A DNA stretch of 64,000 nt from CAJCJE01 sp036494465 (GCA_036494465.1 DASXOJ010000181.1:6216-70215); one strand, 5' to 3'; numbered from the stretch's first letter, positions 19,319-28,413 are shown. Made by a program: numbers and translations. Notes: generated from the letters alone by a model not told the origin.

Positions 19319-19480
19319 TCACGTTACTGGGCGAGGCCGAACGTCGGCGTTCTCGGCCGCGTCGAGGTCAGCGACTTCGGTCATGGTGAACATGCCGCCG
19401 TGCATGCGGACCGACCCGCGCTCCGCGCACAGCGCGAACTCGTACCAGGGCCGGTCCAGCTCTGGCCTGCCCACCGTCAC
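19319..19480 (-). pseudogene. Remnant of an unidentified gene (C-terminal part)
   Basis: Minus-strand reading LDRPWYEFALCAERGSVRMH followed by GGMFTMTEVADLDA to a stop at 19319 has a good protein-like composition, but the frame upstream (past about 19480) turns into the antisense of the cupin fragment and no start is found. It looks like the tail of a lost gene. Family not recognised. Confidence 0.3.
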
Positions 19481-19652
19481 GCTGGCCAAGGATTCCGTGT
19501 TCGTGGTGCCGCGCGGCGTCGAGCACAAACCGTCCTCAATGGATGGTGCGTCGATCCTGATGTCCGAGCCGACCGGCACCGTCAACACCGGCGACCAGCA
19601 CGAGCAACTGCCCGAGCACATCACCACGACCACCGGGCACGCGTTGACCTAG
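19464..19652 (+). pseudogene. Cupin-domain remnant
   Basis: The plus-strand frame reads VTLAKDSVFVVPRGVEHKPS, then ILMSEPTGTVNTG and stops at 19652. This is the C-terminal half of a small cupin of the mannose-6-phosphate-isomerase-like kind (FFVVPRGVEHKP and EPxGTxNTG). The N-terminal half with the first His motif (HxHxxTDE) is absent, and upstream in this frame is antisense sequence of other genes. A truncated, very likely dead copy. Confidence 0.55.
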
Positions 19653-19867
19653 CGACCGGGAATGCGCCGGTGTGCGTCGGCGAGCAGGTCGAGCATGGTG
19701 TTGCCGAAGATCCCGGCCTGCCCGGCGCCGAGGAAATCGGTGTGCCCGAACACTTCCAGCACGACGAGACCGTGCACGTGGCCCCACATGCTGATGAACA
19801 GCGCGACCGCGCAGCTGAAGGTCGGGACCCCAGCCTGACCGACGCGACGCGCCGGCCGACTGATCAA
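19649..19867 (-). pseudogene. TetR regulator C-terminal remnant
   Basis: Minus-strand residues ALFISMWGHVHGLVVLEVFG followed by HTDFLGAGQAGIFG match the C-terminal ligand-binding domain of TetR_C-type regulators (WGxxHGxVxLExFGH). No helix-turn-helix part precedes it; the frame begins right at the end of the intact TetR gene at 19864. It is therefore a fragment, probably left by a deletion. Confidence 0.55.
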
Positions 19868-20472
19868 GGTCGGTCGGCGCGGGTCGCCCGGTCGAACAGC
19901 GCGACCACTTCCGCGGTGAACGCGGCCATGTCCGCGTCCGGGTTGATGGCGAACTCCAGGCTGGCGGCGTCGATGGCCTGACGGATCAGGACCGCGACGA
20001 CATGCGGATCGAACTCGCCGAACTCACCGTTGCGCTGGCCATCGGCGAGCAACTCCTCGATGCCCTCGACGGTCGTAGTGGTGAGCCGGGTGCGGGCAGG
20101 CAGCGACCGCATCATGTTCCAGGTTTCCAGCGCGGCCAACGCCTGCGTGCGGTGCGCGGGGATGAACCCGATCACGATCTCCAGCGCCACCCTGAGCTTG
20201 TCGCGTGCGGTGTGCTCGGCGGCGAGGCGTTCCGGCACTCCTTCGATGCTCGCCGTGCCGACCGCGGTGAGTACCTGTTCGACCAGTTCGTCCTTGTTGG
20301 CGAAGTGGTAGAGCACCACGCTCTTGGCCACGCCAGCCCGCTGCGCGATCCGGGCCAGCGACGCCTGGGCGAACCCCTCTTCGGCGATGACCTCGATCGC
20401 GCAGTCCACCAATTGCCGTCGCCGGGCCTCGTCCGCGAACGTTCGACCGCCCGGACTGTTGCTCGCCCGCAC
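19864..20472 (-). CDS. TetR/AcrR-family regulator
   Basis: A 202-residue repressor. Residues about 20-65 are the TetR HTH (IEVIAEEGFAQASLARIAQR, then AGVAKSVVLYHFANKDELV). The C-terminal domain is helical and variable. The GTG at 20472 lies three bases after the stop of the P450 gene, so both are in one transcript and the regulator probably controls it. Its ligand may be the P450 substrate or product (inference). Confidence 0.88.
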   Translation of the reverse strand: MRASNSPGGRTFADEARRRQLVDCAIEVIAEEGFAQASLARIAQRAGVAKSVVLYHFANKDELVEQVLTAVGTASIEGVPERLAAEHTARDKLRVALEIVIGFIPAHRTQALAALETWNMMRSLPARTRLTTTTVEGIEELLADGQRNGEFGEFDPHVVAVLIRQAIDAASLEFAINPDADMAAFTAEVVALFDRATRADRP

Positions 20473-20475
20473 GGT

Positions 20476-21621
20476 CTAATCGTCTACGGTCACCGTGACC
20501 GCGTCAAAACGCCACGCCCCCGGGTCGGGCACGCGGTGTGCGGCGACCGTGAACGTGCCGAACCGGCGGAGGAACGCGCCGAGCGCGACCTGGACCTGAA
20601 CACGAGCGAGGGCGGCACCGAGGCAGTAGTGCGGGCCGTGCGCGTAGCCGAGGTGTGCCGGTTCGCTGGTCGGGCGACGCAGGTCGAGGCGCTCGGGGTC
20701 GGTGAACACGCGCGGATCGCGGTTCGCACAAGCCAGCGCGGCGAGCACCGGTTCGCCCTTCGCGATCGGCACGCCGCCGATCTCCAGGTCCTGCTGGGCG
20801 AAGCGGGGCAGGCTCAGCAGTTGCGGACCGCACCAACGGGTCAACTCCTCGACCGTGCGCGGCAGCAGGCTCTCGTCCGCGCGCAACGCGGCGAGCTGGT
20901 CGGGGTGGCGGGCGAGGGCGTCGAGTGCGTTGCCGATGAGGTGGGTCGGCACCTGACCGGCCAGGACGAGATGCCAGACCAGCGTGATCAACTCGTCGGC
21001 GTCGGCCTGTCCGCCGATGAGGTCGGCCAGCAGGTCCGTGCCAGGCTGGTGGCGCTCGATGACCGCTGCCGCATCGCGGATGATCGCGGGCACGGCTTTG
21101 GTGAACGTGGCGCCGTTGCCGGTCGCGATGGCGAGACCGTATTCGCGCCAGGCGCCCCGGTCCGAGTTCGGGATGCCGACGAGTTCGCAGATCACGTCGA
21201 TCGGTAACGGGCGGGCGAACTCCGTGAGCAGATCGACCTCACCGGTGAGCTTCTCCAGCAGTGCGTCGACGATGCGGGCGATGCGCGGCCGAAGGCGCTC
21301 GGCGCGACGGGCGGTGAACGCGGGCGAGGCGAGCCGCCGCAGGCGAGCGTGTTCGGCGCCATCCATGCCCTGCATGGTGCGCAGGTACTTCCGGCAGTGT
21401 TCTGGCACGTCCAGCCGCAGGTAGGTCTGGTCGGTGAGGTGCAGCCGGGGGTCGGTCAGCATCGCTTTCGCGTCGTCGTAGCGGGTGACCGCCCACATCG
21501 AGCCGAAACCCGGTGTCACCAGACGCGCGACGGGTCCGCGTTCGCGGGCTCGGCCGTAGGCGGTGAACGGGTCGGTCAGCACCTCGGGGTCGGACAGGTC
21601 GATGTCCGGGACGTCGATCAT
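20476..21621 (-). CDS. Cytochrome P450
   Basis: A 381-residue soluble bacterial P450. The haem loop is LGYAHGPHYCLGAALAR with the Cys ligand, and the ExxR motif is VEELTRW. The I-helix reads LVLAGQVPTHLIG, so the usual acid of the AGxET oxygen-activation motif is missing (Val-Pro precede the Thr). The K-helix and the final beta region are normal in length. It is co-transcribed with the TetR gene downstream and divergent from another TetR gene; a palindrome lies in between. No ferredoxin gene is nearby, so redox partners are elsewhere. Substrate unknown. Confidence 0.92.
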   Translation of the reverse strand: MIDVPDIDLSDPEVLTDPFTAYGRARERGPVARLVTPGFGSMWAVTRYDDAKAMLTDPRLHLTDQTYLRLDVPEHCRKYLRTMQGMDGAEHARLRRLASPAFTARRAERLRPRIARIVDALLEKLTGEVDLLTEFARPLPIDVICELVGIPNSDRGAWREYGLAIATGNGATFTKAVPAIIRDAAAVIERHQPGTDLLADLIGGQADADELITLVWHLVLAGQVPTHLIGNALDALARHPDQLAALRADESLLPRTVEELTRWCGPQLLSLPRFAQQDLEIGGVPIAKGEPVLAALACANRDPRVFTDPERLDLRRPTSEPAHLGYAHGPHYCLGAALARVQVQVALGAFLRRFGTFTVAAHRVPDPGAWRFDAVTVTVDD

Positions 21622-21643
21622 GCGCGCTCCATCCAGATGGCAA

Positions 21644-21663
21644 CATCATATGTTCATATCATC
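21644..21663. promoter_or_regulatory. Operator candidate between P450 and TetR genes
   Basis: CATCATATG, TT, CATATCATC forms a 9-2-9 inverted repeat with seven of nine positions matching. It is strikingly AT-rich here and sits midway (23 and 25 bases) between the divergent starts at 21621 and 21689. This is where the product of either TetR gene would act. Confidence 0.55.
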
Positions 21664-21688
21664 TGAGTGATGCCAGTATCCTAGCGCG

Positions 21689-22741
21689 ATGGCTCGACTC
21701 AGCAGAGCGGAACTCCAGGAACACAACCGCGCCAAGGTGCTCACCGCGGCACGAGCCGAGTTCACCGAACGCGGCTTCCGGGACGCCAAGATCGATCAGA
21801 TCGCCGAGCGCGCCGAGCTCACCAGGGGCGCGGTCTACTCGAACTTCCCCAGCAAGCGAGCCCTGTATTTCGGGGTACTGGGGCAGGCCGCCGAGGAAGC
21901 CGCGACCCCCGAATACCCGCCGACCGCGATGACCGCGACCGGCGCGCTGGCCGACTTCGCCCGCGCCTGGCTGGCCCGCCTCCCGCTGTCCACCGACGAC
22001 CTGCGCAGCGCCAGTCGACTCGACCGCGATTTGCTGCCGGAGATCATGGCCGACGCGCACACGGCTCAACCGTTCGCGCAGCTGACCAGCCTCAACGCGA
22101 TCGTGCTCGGACTGTGCCTGGAGCGGCTGCGTCCGTCTCCCCGGATGGTGCGAGTAGCCGAACTGGCGTTGACGACGTTGCACGGCACGAGCCAACTGGC
22201 GGCTGCCGCGCCTGGGTTCGGTGAGCCGTTCGCGGTGGTCAGCGCCTGCGCCCAGCTCGCGGCGCTCGACCTCGACGACCGATGGCAGCCCGCGTATCTG
22301 CCGCACGTCTCCCCCGCCCGTCCGGCCGACCAGCCGTGGACCGCACCCCCGGCGACTGACGCGCTGCGCGCCGAACCCGCGCGGCTCGACCGAGACGGCG
22401 TCGTCGCGGTGCTCGGTCTGCATCGACTGGTCGCCATCGAGGAGGCACTCCGCGCCGCGCCGCCCGACGCCGAGGTCACCGCCGTTCTGGTCACCGGCGA
22501 TCCTGGTGAACTCGGTCCGCTCGCGCGGCTCGCGATCACCGGGTTGCGCGGCTGTCTGAGCGCGGCGGTTGCCCGGTCGGACTGGCCGCGACTGCGGATC
22601 GTCCTGGACGAGTCAGTGGCAGCGGCGGCGGGCGTGTCCGCGGTCAGCGACGCGACCGAGAGCGCGGTGCGGATCAGTGGCGGCCGGATCGTCGCGCGCG
22701 CCGACGGCTACGGCGCGTGTCACGCGGCGGCGTCGGCATAG
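21689..22741 (+). CDS. TetR/AcrR-family regulator with long C-terminal extension
   Basis: A 350-residue protein. Residues about 10-60 are a TetR HTH (AARAEFTERGFRDAKIDQIA, ERAELTRGAVYSNFPSKRAL). The usual ligand domain ends near residue 190; a further 160 residues (from about DDRWQPAYLPH) follow with an alpha/beta look, including VAVLGLHRLVAIEEALR. TetR proteins are normally about 200 residues, so the extra domain is unusual; I cannot name it. It is divergent from the P450 with a palindrome between. Confidence 0.85.
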   Translation: MARLSRAELQEHNRAKVLTAARAEFTERGFRDAKIDQIAERAELTRGAVYSNFPSKRALYFGVLGQAAEEAATPEYPPTAMTATGALADFARAWLARLPLSTDDLRSASRLDRDLLPEIMADAHTAQPFAQLTSLNAIVLGLCLERLRPSPRMVRVAELALTTLHGTSQLAAAAPGFGEPFAVVSACAQLAALDLDDRWQPAYLPHVSPARPADQPWTAPPATDALRAEPARLDRDGVVAVLGLHRLVAIEEALRAAPPDAEVTAVLVTGDPGELGPLARLAITGLRGCLSAAVARSDWPRLRIVLDESVAAAAGVSAVSDATESAVRISGGRIVARADGYGACHAAASA

Positions 22742-23001
22742 GTCGGCGCGGCCGGGAGCTGCTGGACGGCTCGCACCAGTGGCAGCGGCGCACCTTCGCC
22801 GAGCTCATCGCGACCTGGTTCGCGGCGGACCGGCAGCGCTTCGCCGGCTACCTGCTGCGCGTCGCGACCGAGCTCGACCTCGCCCGAAACTGTGGAGTAC
22901 ATTCATGTTCGGCGGTTGCCGGCCGCCCCTGGGTCCGCGGGCAGGGCTACAAGCTCACCGGTTTCAATCACCTTCTGACGGCTGTCTTTCCTGCCCGATG
23001 A
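22717..23001 (+). CDS. Doubtful small protein overlapping the TetR end
   Basis: A GTG frame of 94 residues that overlaps the last 25 bases of the TetR gene. The stretch GRELLDGSHQWQRRTFAELI followed by ATWFAADRQRFAGYLLRV looks like a real helical protein segment, whereas the last 35 residues do not. It may be a small gene, or the remnant of a larger one. Family not recognised. It otherwise fills the gap before the next gene (23035). Confidence 0.3.
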   Translation: MSRGGVGIGRRGRELLDGSHQWQRRTFAELIATWFAADRQRFAGYLLRVATELDLARNCGVHSCSAVAGRPWVRGQGYKLTGFNHLLTAVFPAR

Positions 23002-23034
23002 CGCGGACCCACGGGCGCCGAGGGAAGGACTGCC

Positions 23035-24492
23035 TTGTCCGATCAATCGCGTCAGCTGCCCGACACCCCGAACCTCCGGTTCCTCAAAGTCGAGGCGAAG
23101 CGTCGCCTCGCCGCCGGTGAGTTCGCCAATCTGCACGACGCCCAACTGGCCATCGCCCGCGAGCACGGGTTCTCCAGTTGGACCGCGCTCAAGATCGCGG
23201 TCGATGGCGAGCAGAGTCCGGCGCTGCACCATGTTCGCTGGCTGGTCAGCCGGTTCGCGCAGGCTCGTCGTCCGGAGTGGACGGCGCCGGACGAGTCCGA
23301 GATCCGCGCGCATTTCCACGACCGGTTCCTGGCCGCGGTGCCACTGGAGAAGTTGGTCACGAATCTGCGTGCGGTCGCCGTGCCCGAGCCTGCCGAGTTG
23401 GTGATCACGCACGCCGGCGCGGCGGGCGTGCGCGCGCAACTCGGTGACGTGCGCATCGAAGCGGCCGCCGAGGCGGAGCCGCCACACCGGTTCGCGGCGC
23501 TACGGCTCTACCCGGTCGGCAACCGGGTCACCGATCAGCGCGTCGCCGATCCGGTGACCGTGACCGAAGGCGAGGCGCCCGCGCGGGCACTCGAACTGGC
23601 CGCCGAGTCGCTGACCGACGTGGGCCTGCCCGGATTGGTGCTGGCCAGCGGTTCCTGGGGGCTCGCCAGGGGCTGGGCCGATCTGGAAACCGGTGAGCAG
23701 CTGCGCGTCGAGCACCGGTTCCCGGCATACGGCATCACCAAGTTGATCACCTCGACCGTGGTGTTGCGGCTGATCGCGGAGGGCCGGATCGAGTTGGACG
23801 CACCGGCCAACGCGTATCTGCGCTCGATGCGGCTGTCCGATGACGAGGTGACGGTTCGCGAAATCCTGACCCATACGGGCGGCGTGGTCAGCCCGACCGA
23901 ACAGTTCGCCGAGCGCGTGCCGGAGCGAGTCGCGCTGGGCGCGGTGGTCGAGCGCGGGACGTTCGCGCCGAGCAACGGTGGCTTCGCGGTGCTCGGTCAG
24001 CTCATCGCGGACGTCACCGGTTCGTCGTACCCGGACGCGGCCGACGCGCTTGTGCTGGCGCCGCTCGGCATGCGTGACTCGTCGTTCCCGGTGAGCTGGC
24101 CGACGGCCGGCGCGATCCACGGCCACCACCTGGCCGACGATGGCTCGTTCGAGCCCACTCCTCCGCTGGTGTCGATCCTGCCCGCGGCCGGCGGGCTGTG
24201 GACGACCGCCGCCGACCTGGTGCGGTTCGGCAACGGCTGGTCGGCGCTGCTGCCGACCGAACTGGCGCAGGACGCGGTGCGACCACACGCAGCCCAGCGC
24301 GCGGCAGGCGCCGACGTCGGGCTCGGCTGGTTGTGCAACACGTCAGCGGGCGTGTACGGGCACGCTGGCGCCGGTCAGGGCGTCGCGACCTCGCTGATCG
24401 TGCGCGCGGACAGCGGTGCGGTGACGGTCGCGCTGACGAACCGGCTGGTGCCGGTCGAGCCGATCAACGCGCGGCTGAACCGGCCCGCCTGA
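23035..24492 (+). CDS. Serine-hydrolase/beta-lactamase-fold protein lacking the catalytic Ser
   Basis: A 485-residue protein. Residues about 5-60 (LRFLKVEAKRRLAAGEFANL, HDAQLAIAREHGFSSWTALK) form the small helical segment often found at the start of ankyrin-type proteins. From about residue 180 it is a class C beta-lactamase/DD-peptidase fold. At the SxxK site the sequence is AYGITKLITS, with Gly in place of Ser; at the YxN site it is FAPSNGGF, with Pro in place of Tyr. HTGG and AGAGQG regions remain. So it keeps the fold but has lost two catalytic residues. TTG start with AAGGA six bases upstream. No signal peptide. Confidence 0.82.
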   Translation: MSDQSRQLPDTPNLRFLKVEAKRRLAAGEFANLHDAQLAIAREHGFSSWTALKIAVDGEQSPALHHVRWLVSRFAQARRPEWTAPDESEIRAHFHDRFLAAVPLEKLVTNLRAVAVPEPAELVITHAGAAGVRAQLGDVRIEAAAEAEPPHRFAALRLYPVGNRVTDQRVADPVTVTEGEAPARALELAAESLTDVGLPGLVLASGSWGLARGWADLETGEQLRVEHRFPAYGITKLITSTVVLRLIAEGRIELDAPANAYLRSMRLSDDEVTVREILTHTGGVVSPTEQFAERVPERVALGAVVERGTFAPSNGGFAVLGQLIADVTGSSYPDAADALVLAPLGMRDSSFPVSWPTAGAIHGHHLADDGSFEPTPPLVSILPAAGGLWTTAADLVRFGNGWSALLPTELAQDAVRPHAAQRAAGADVGLGWLCNTSAGVYGHAGAGQGVATSLIVRADSGAVTVALTNRLVPVEPINARLNRPA

Positions 24493-24507
24493 GGTGTGGG
24501 AACCGGG

Positions 24508-25539
24508 CTAGGGGGTCGGCCAGTCTGGTTCGGCCGGCCAGCCCGGTTCCTGCCGGTTTTCGCCTTCGTTGGCTGGTTGCGGACCGCGCTGCGGCACCGT
24601 GGCCGGGCGCGGGAGCCGCTGGCTCGGGCGCAGCGGGCGCTCGCCGGCACGCTGGGCCGGCGCACCGTTCCGCTGCGGGGTCTCGGCGCCACTGCTGTTG
24701 GCGGCGCCGTTGATGCGGGTGGCGCCGGTGCCGTTGGCGCGGGCGGGATGGTCGGCGGGCGCGCCATTTGTGCGAGGTGCGGCGCCATTGCGCTCGGCGG
24801 CGACGCTGCGGGACGCGGCGCCATTCCGCTCAGCGGGCACACCATTCGTGCGGGTGGCGCCGTTGCGCTCGGCGGGCATGCCGTCCATGCGGGTGGCGCC
24901 GTTGCGGTCAGCGGGCACACCGTTCGGGCGAGTAGCGCCATTGCGCTCGGCAGGCACGCCATTGGTCCGAGTAGCGCCGTTGCGCTCGGCGGAAGCGCCG
25001 TTCATGTGGGTCGGGGTGGCGCCGGTTACTCGGGTTCGTTCCGCCGGGGTGCCGTTGGTGCGGGTCGCGCCGTTGCGGGCGGGAGGGCCGCCGAGGCGCG
25101 CGGCGATACGCCCGGAATCGGGGTCGCTGTCGCCGTTCGTCCCGTTCGCGGCAGGCTCGGCGACGGCGCGCCACTGACCCGTGGAGGGCCAGGCGTGGTC
25201 GCGGCGCGGCTCGGAGCGGGGCTCGGCGAACCTGCGGGCCGGGCTGACCTTGCGGGTCTCGGTGGCGGGCGGGGTCCGGCGCGGCGCGGGCTCGCTGCTG
25301 GGCCGGGCCGACTTCGACTCCTCGCGCAGTTCCGCCATGGAGACCTGCACGGTCTGGGCCGCAGCCAGGCGCGCGGCAGCGGCCGCGCGGGCCTTCTTCT
25401 TCTGGCGGCTGCGCACCGCGAGTATCCCGATCAGGACCACGGCCACCGCGGCCGCGATGGTGATCGGCACACCGACGGTGCCGAACAAGCTCAGGGATGG
25501 CTGCGGGGCGCCTGCTGCGAGTGACGAGCCGTTCGGCAT
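24508..25539 (-). CDS. Single-span membrane protein with 13-residue tandem repeats
   Basis: A 343-residue protein. One transmembrane helix (TVGVPITIAAAVAVVLIGIL, about residues 20-40) is followed by a very basic stretch RSRQKKKARAAAAARLAAAQ, so by the positive-inside rule the long tail is cytoplasmic. Residues about 150-265 are built of about eight units close to ERNGATRTNGVPA. The rest is Pro/Ala/Arg-rich and likely disordered. No family recognised. It is convergent with the serine-hydrolase-like gene (15-base gap). Confidence 0.7.
   Translation of the reverse strand: MPNGSSLAAGAPQPSLSLFGTVGVPITIAAAVAVVLIGILAVRSRQKKKARAAAAARLAAAQTVQVSMAELREESKSARPSSEPAPRRTPPATETRKVSPARRFAEPRSEPRRDHAWPSTGQWRAVAEPAANGTNGDSDPDSGRIAARLGGPPARNGATRTNGTPAERTRVTGATPTHMNGASAERNGATRTNGVPAERNGATRPNGVPADRNGATRMDGMPAERNGATRTNGVPAERNGAASRSVAAERNGAAPRTNGAPADHPARANGTGATRINGAANSSGAETPQRNGAPAQRAGERPLRPSQRLPRPATVPQRGPQPANEGENRQEPGWPAEPDWPTP
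24745..25080. repeat. 39-bp in-frame tandem repeats
   Basis: About eight imperfect copies of a 39-base unit inside the membrane-protein gene, each encoding a variant of ERNGATRTNGVPA. Some units are 36 bases. Unit borders were judged from the protein reading, so the limits are approximate. Confidence 0.7.
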
Positions 25540-25742
25540 GACCGGGCCTCCTCATCGGGCGACGACGTTTCGGGTTCAACAGTTACATCGCGCCCAACCG
25601 CTGACAGGTGACATCCTGCCACTCCGCGCGCGCAACGCCACGATCGCCATCGATCCTGGACGAGACTACCCATCCCGTTCACAAGTCATTCGCGCGGAAT
25701 GGCGCAGTGGGCCGATCACTGTTGATTTGTCACCCGTTGGTG

Positions 25743-26462
25743 TCAGCGGGTGAAGTCGCCTACCAGCACTTCTGGCTTGTCCCGCTTGGCATATCGGTCC
25801 CAGAAGTGCTCGGCATAGGTGTCCGGGTGGATCACCTCACCGCGAAATTCCGAACCCAGTGCGCCCAGGACGAACTGGTGCGGCACGCTTCCCTCGATCA
25901 GCGCGCCGATGTTGACCGCGCCCACGTAGACGCCGCTGCCTGCGAGTTCGCTGTTCAGGTTGAGGAAGTAGTTGCGCAGCGCGGCTTGTGCCATCCCGAT
26001 GTTGCCCATTCGGGACTTCGGATGAATACCGGATTGCCCGGCAGTGAACAGAATCGCTCCGTCGCGGCGCGCGATCATGCCTGGTAGCACGGCATGAACG
26101 AGCGTGATCGCCGGAATCAGGAACTGATCCAGAATCGATTGGAGATTGCCGGGGTCTACGTCCAAAACGGACACAATGCCTCCGCCGGCGTTACCGCCGC
26201 CGGGACTGAACTCGGCGACGTCGATCTGCCCGAAGTGGGCGGTGATCTCGTCGACCACCTCGGCGAGTCGCGCGAGGTCGGTGAGATCGGCGGTGAAACC
26301 GGCGGCGTCGATGCCCTCCTGCGCGAGTTCGGCGACGAGCGCGTCCAGGTTCGGCCTGGTCCTGGCGATCAACGCGATACGGAAGCCGTCCCGGCCGAAG
26401 CGGCGGGCCAGCGAGCGACCGAGGCCGGGACCGGCGCCGAAGATGGCGAGAGTTCTGGACAA
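25743..26462 (-). CDS. SDR-family oxidoreductase without the usual YxxxK pair
   Basis: A 239-residue Rossmann-fold protein. The cofactor loop is IFGAGPGLGRSLARRFGRDG, with an Arg after the second strand (ALIARTR) that suggests NADP. The catalytic region reads ILFTAGQSGIHPKSRMGNIG followed by MAQAALRNYF: a Ser is present but no Tyr-x-x-x-Lys. It is therefore a divergent SDR that may bind but not reduce in the usual way. TTG start with GGAG about seven bases upstream. It follows the end-healing enzyme gene by 57 bases, a gap that holds inverted repeats. Confidence 0.85.
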   Translation of the reverse strand: MSRTLAIFGAGPGLGRSLARRFGRDGFRIALIARTRPNLDALVAELAQEGIDAAGFTADLTDLARLAEVVDEITAHFGQIDVAEFSPGGGNAGGGIVSVLDVDPGNLQSILDQFLIPAITLVHAVLPGMIARRDGAILFTAGQSGIHPKSRMGNIGMAQAALRNYFLNLNSELAGSGVYVGAVNIGALIEGSVPHQFVLGALGSEFRGEVIHPDTYAEHFWDRYAKRDKPEVLVGDFTR

Positions 26463-26471
26463 AGCGGACTC

Positions 26472-26523
26472 CTAAGTTGAGGGTCGACTCAGGATATCCA
26501 TGTTGAGGATCTCGTCAACTTAG
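26472..26523. promoter_or_regulatory. Inverted repeats before the SDR gene
   Basis: CTAAGTTGA (26472-26480) is exactly inverted as TCAACTTAG (26515-26523). Within the stretch GTTGAG occurs again next to GTCAAC. This may be a regulator site for the SDR gene at 26462 or a structure at the end of the upstream transcript; it covers the stop of the gene at 26520. Confidence 0.4.
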
Positions 26524-27627
26524 CAAGTGGCCCAGGTGAGGGTGTGCGCCTCGGTCAGGTCCGGCGCCTCCCAGCGCCGGATCAGCCGGTCGAGCACTGC
26601 CGACGGCACCGGCTCCGACCTGGCTCGATTGCGCCCGCGCAGGGTCTGCGACGCAGTCTCGACCGCGACCAGGTCAACCCGGCCGTGGTAGTCCGCGACC
26701 AGTCCGATGCACCGCTCGCGCAACTGGCGAGAGATATTCGTCGCATTCCACACGAACGATCTACCGGCGCGCAGGTGCTCGCGGGCGCGCTGGTAGGCGG
26801 CAGCCACGACGACGCGCTGGTCGCCGGTCGGGGCGACACCGAGTTCGGCGCGCACCGCGTCCAGGCTGACCACCGGATCGTCCGGTCGGTTGGCCGCGAT
26901 CCAGGTGTCCTTGCCCGCGCCCGGCAGGCCGGACAGCACGGTCGCGGTGAGCCGGGTGTCGTCGTACGCGGCGTAGTCCGGGTCGCGGCCGGGCGTGCGG
27001 AAGTACCAGAACCGCGCGTGATCGGACGGGAACGCGCGCGGACCGTCCACGCAGCCCAGGTCGGCGCAGAACTCGCGGAACAGCGCGATGTTCTCCAAGA
27101 CCTCGTCGGCGTCCGCGCAGATCCGGCCGAGAATGTCGGCGGTGGCGAGGATCGCCAGGTCGGCGTTGCTCGCGACCAGGCTGACCCGGAACACGATCCC
27201 CTCCAGGTCGGGTCGCTCCAACGCCCAGAACGGCACCTGGTGGTAGCGGATCAGCGCGGCCACGTGCTCCCGCCAGGCAACCGGCGCGCCCAACTCCCAC
27301 AGCACCCGGCGTGCGATCAGTTCGCCGCCCCGCGAATGGCCGCCCGCAGTGATCCGGCCGTCCGGTTCGTGCCGCGTGCAGTCCGGTTTGGCCACGTCGT
27401 GCAGGAGCACGGCGGCGAACAGGCGAACCCGCTCGCCGACCGGACGGGCGCGCCACTCCGGCAACGCGGCGAGCGCCTCGCACGCCATCCGGGTGTGCGT
27501 TGCCACGTCGCCCTCGGCGTGGTGGATCGCGTCCTGCGGCACGCCGGCCATCCTGCGCACCCAGTCGAACTCGGCGGTGAGGTCCGGCCATGGCACCGTC
27601 CACATCGGAGGCGAGGGGCAGAGTCGC

Positions 27628-27641
<14 letters not shown>
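26520..27641 (-). CDS. HD-Pnk: HD phosphoesterase fused to polynucleotide 5' kinase
   Basis: A 373-residue two-domain protein. The N-terminal half is an HD phosphohydrolase: His49 in ATHTRMA, His81-Asp82 in VLLHDVAKP, then GGHSRGGE and RYHQVPF. The C-terminal half from about residue 230 is a P-loop kinase with LSGLPGAGKDTW (238-247), SLDAVRAELG and WNATNISRQLRER, as in T4 Pnk-like kinases. This layout is that of the bacterial HD-Pnk family, which removes 2',3'-phosphates and adds 5'-phosphates to RNA or DNA ends. Its start overlaps the upstream ligase gene by 14 bases, so ends healed here are probably joined by that ligase. Confidence 0.85.

Positions 27642-28413
<772 letters not shown>

Noticed and set aside
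19864..22741. Biosynthetic gene cluster around the first P450
   Set aside because: Only regulators surround the P450. No synthase, ligase, transferase or resistance gene is linked, so a cluster is not supported. The same holds for the P450 at 46491 and the SARP gene at 41056.
24745..25080. CRISPR array
   Set aside because: The regular repeats are in frame inside a coding gene, have no unique spacers and follow the protein repeat ERNGATRTNGVPA. No cas gene is in the window.
25540..25742. A small gene or RNA between the repeat protein and SDR
   Set aside because: No frame with a ribosome site and no stable structure was seen. It probably holds only the promoter of the membrane-protein gene.
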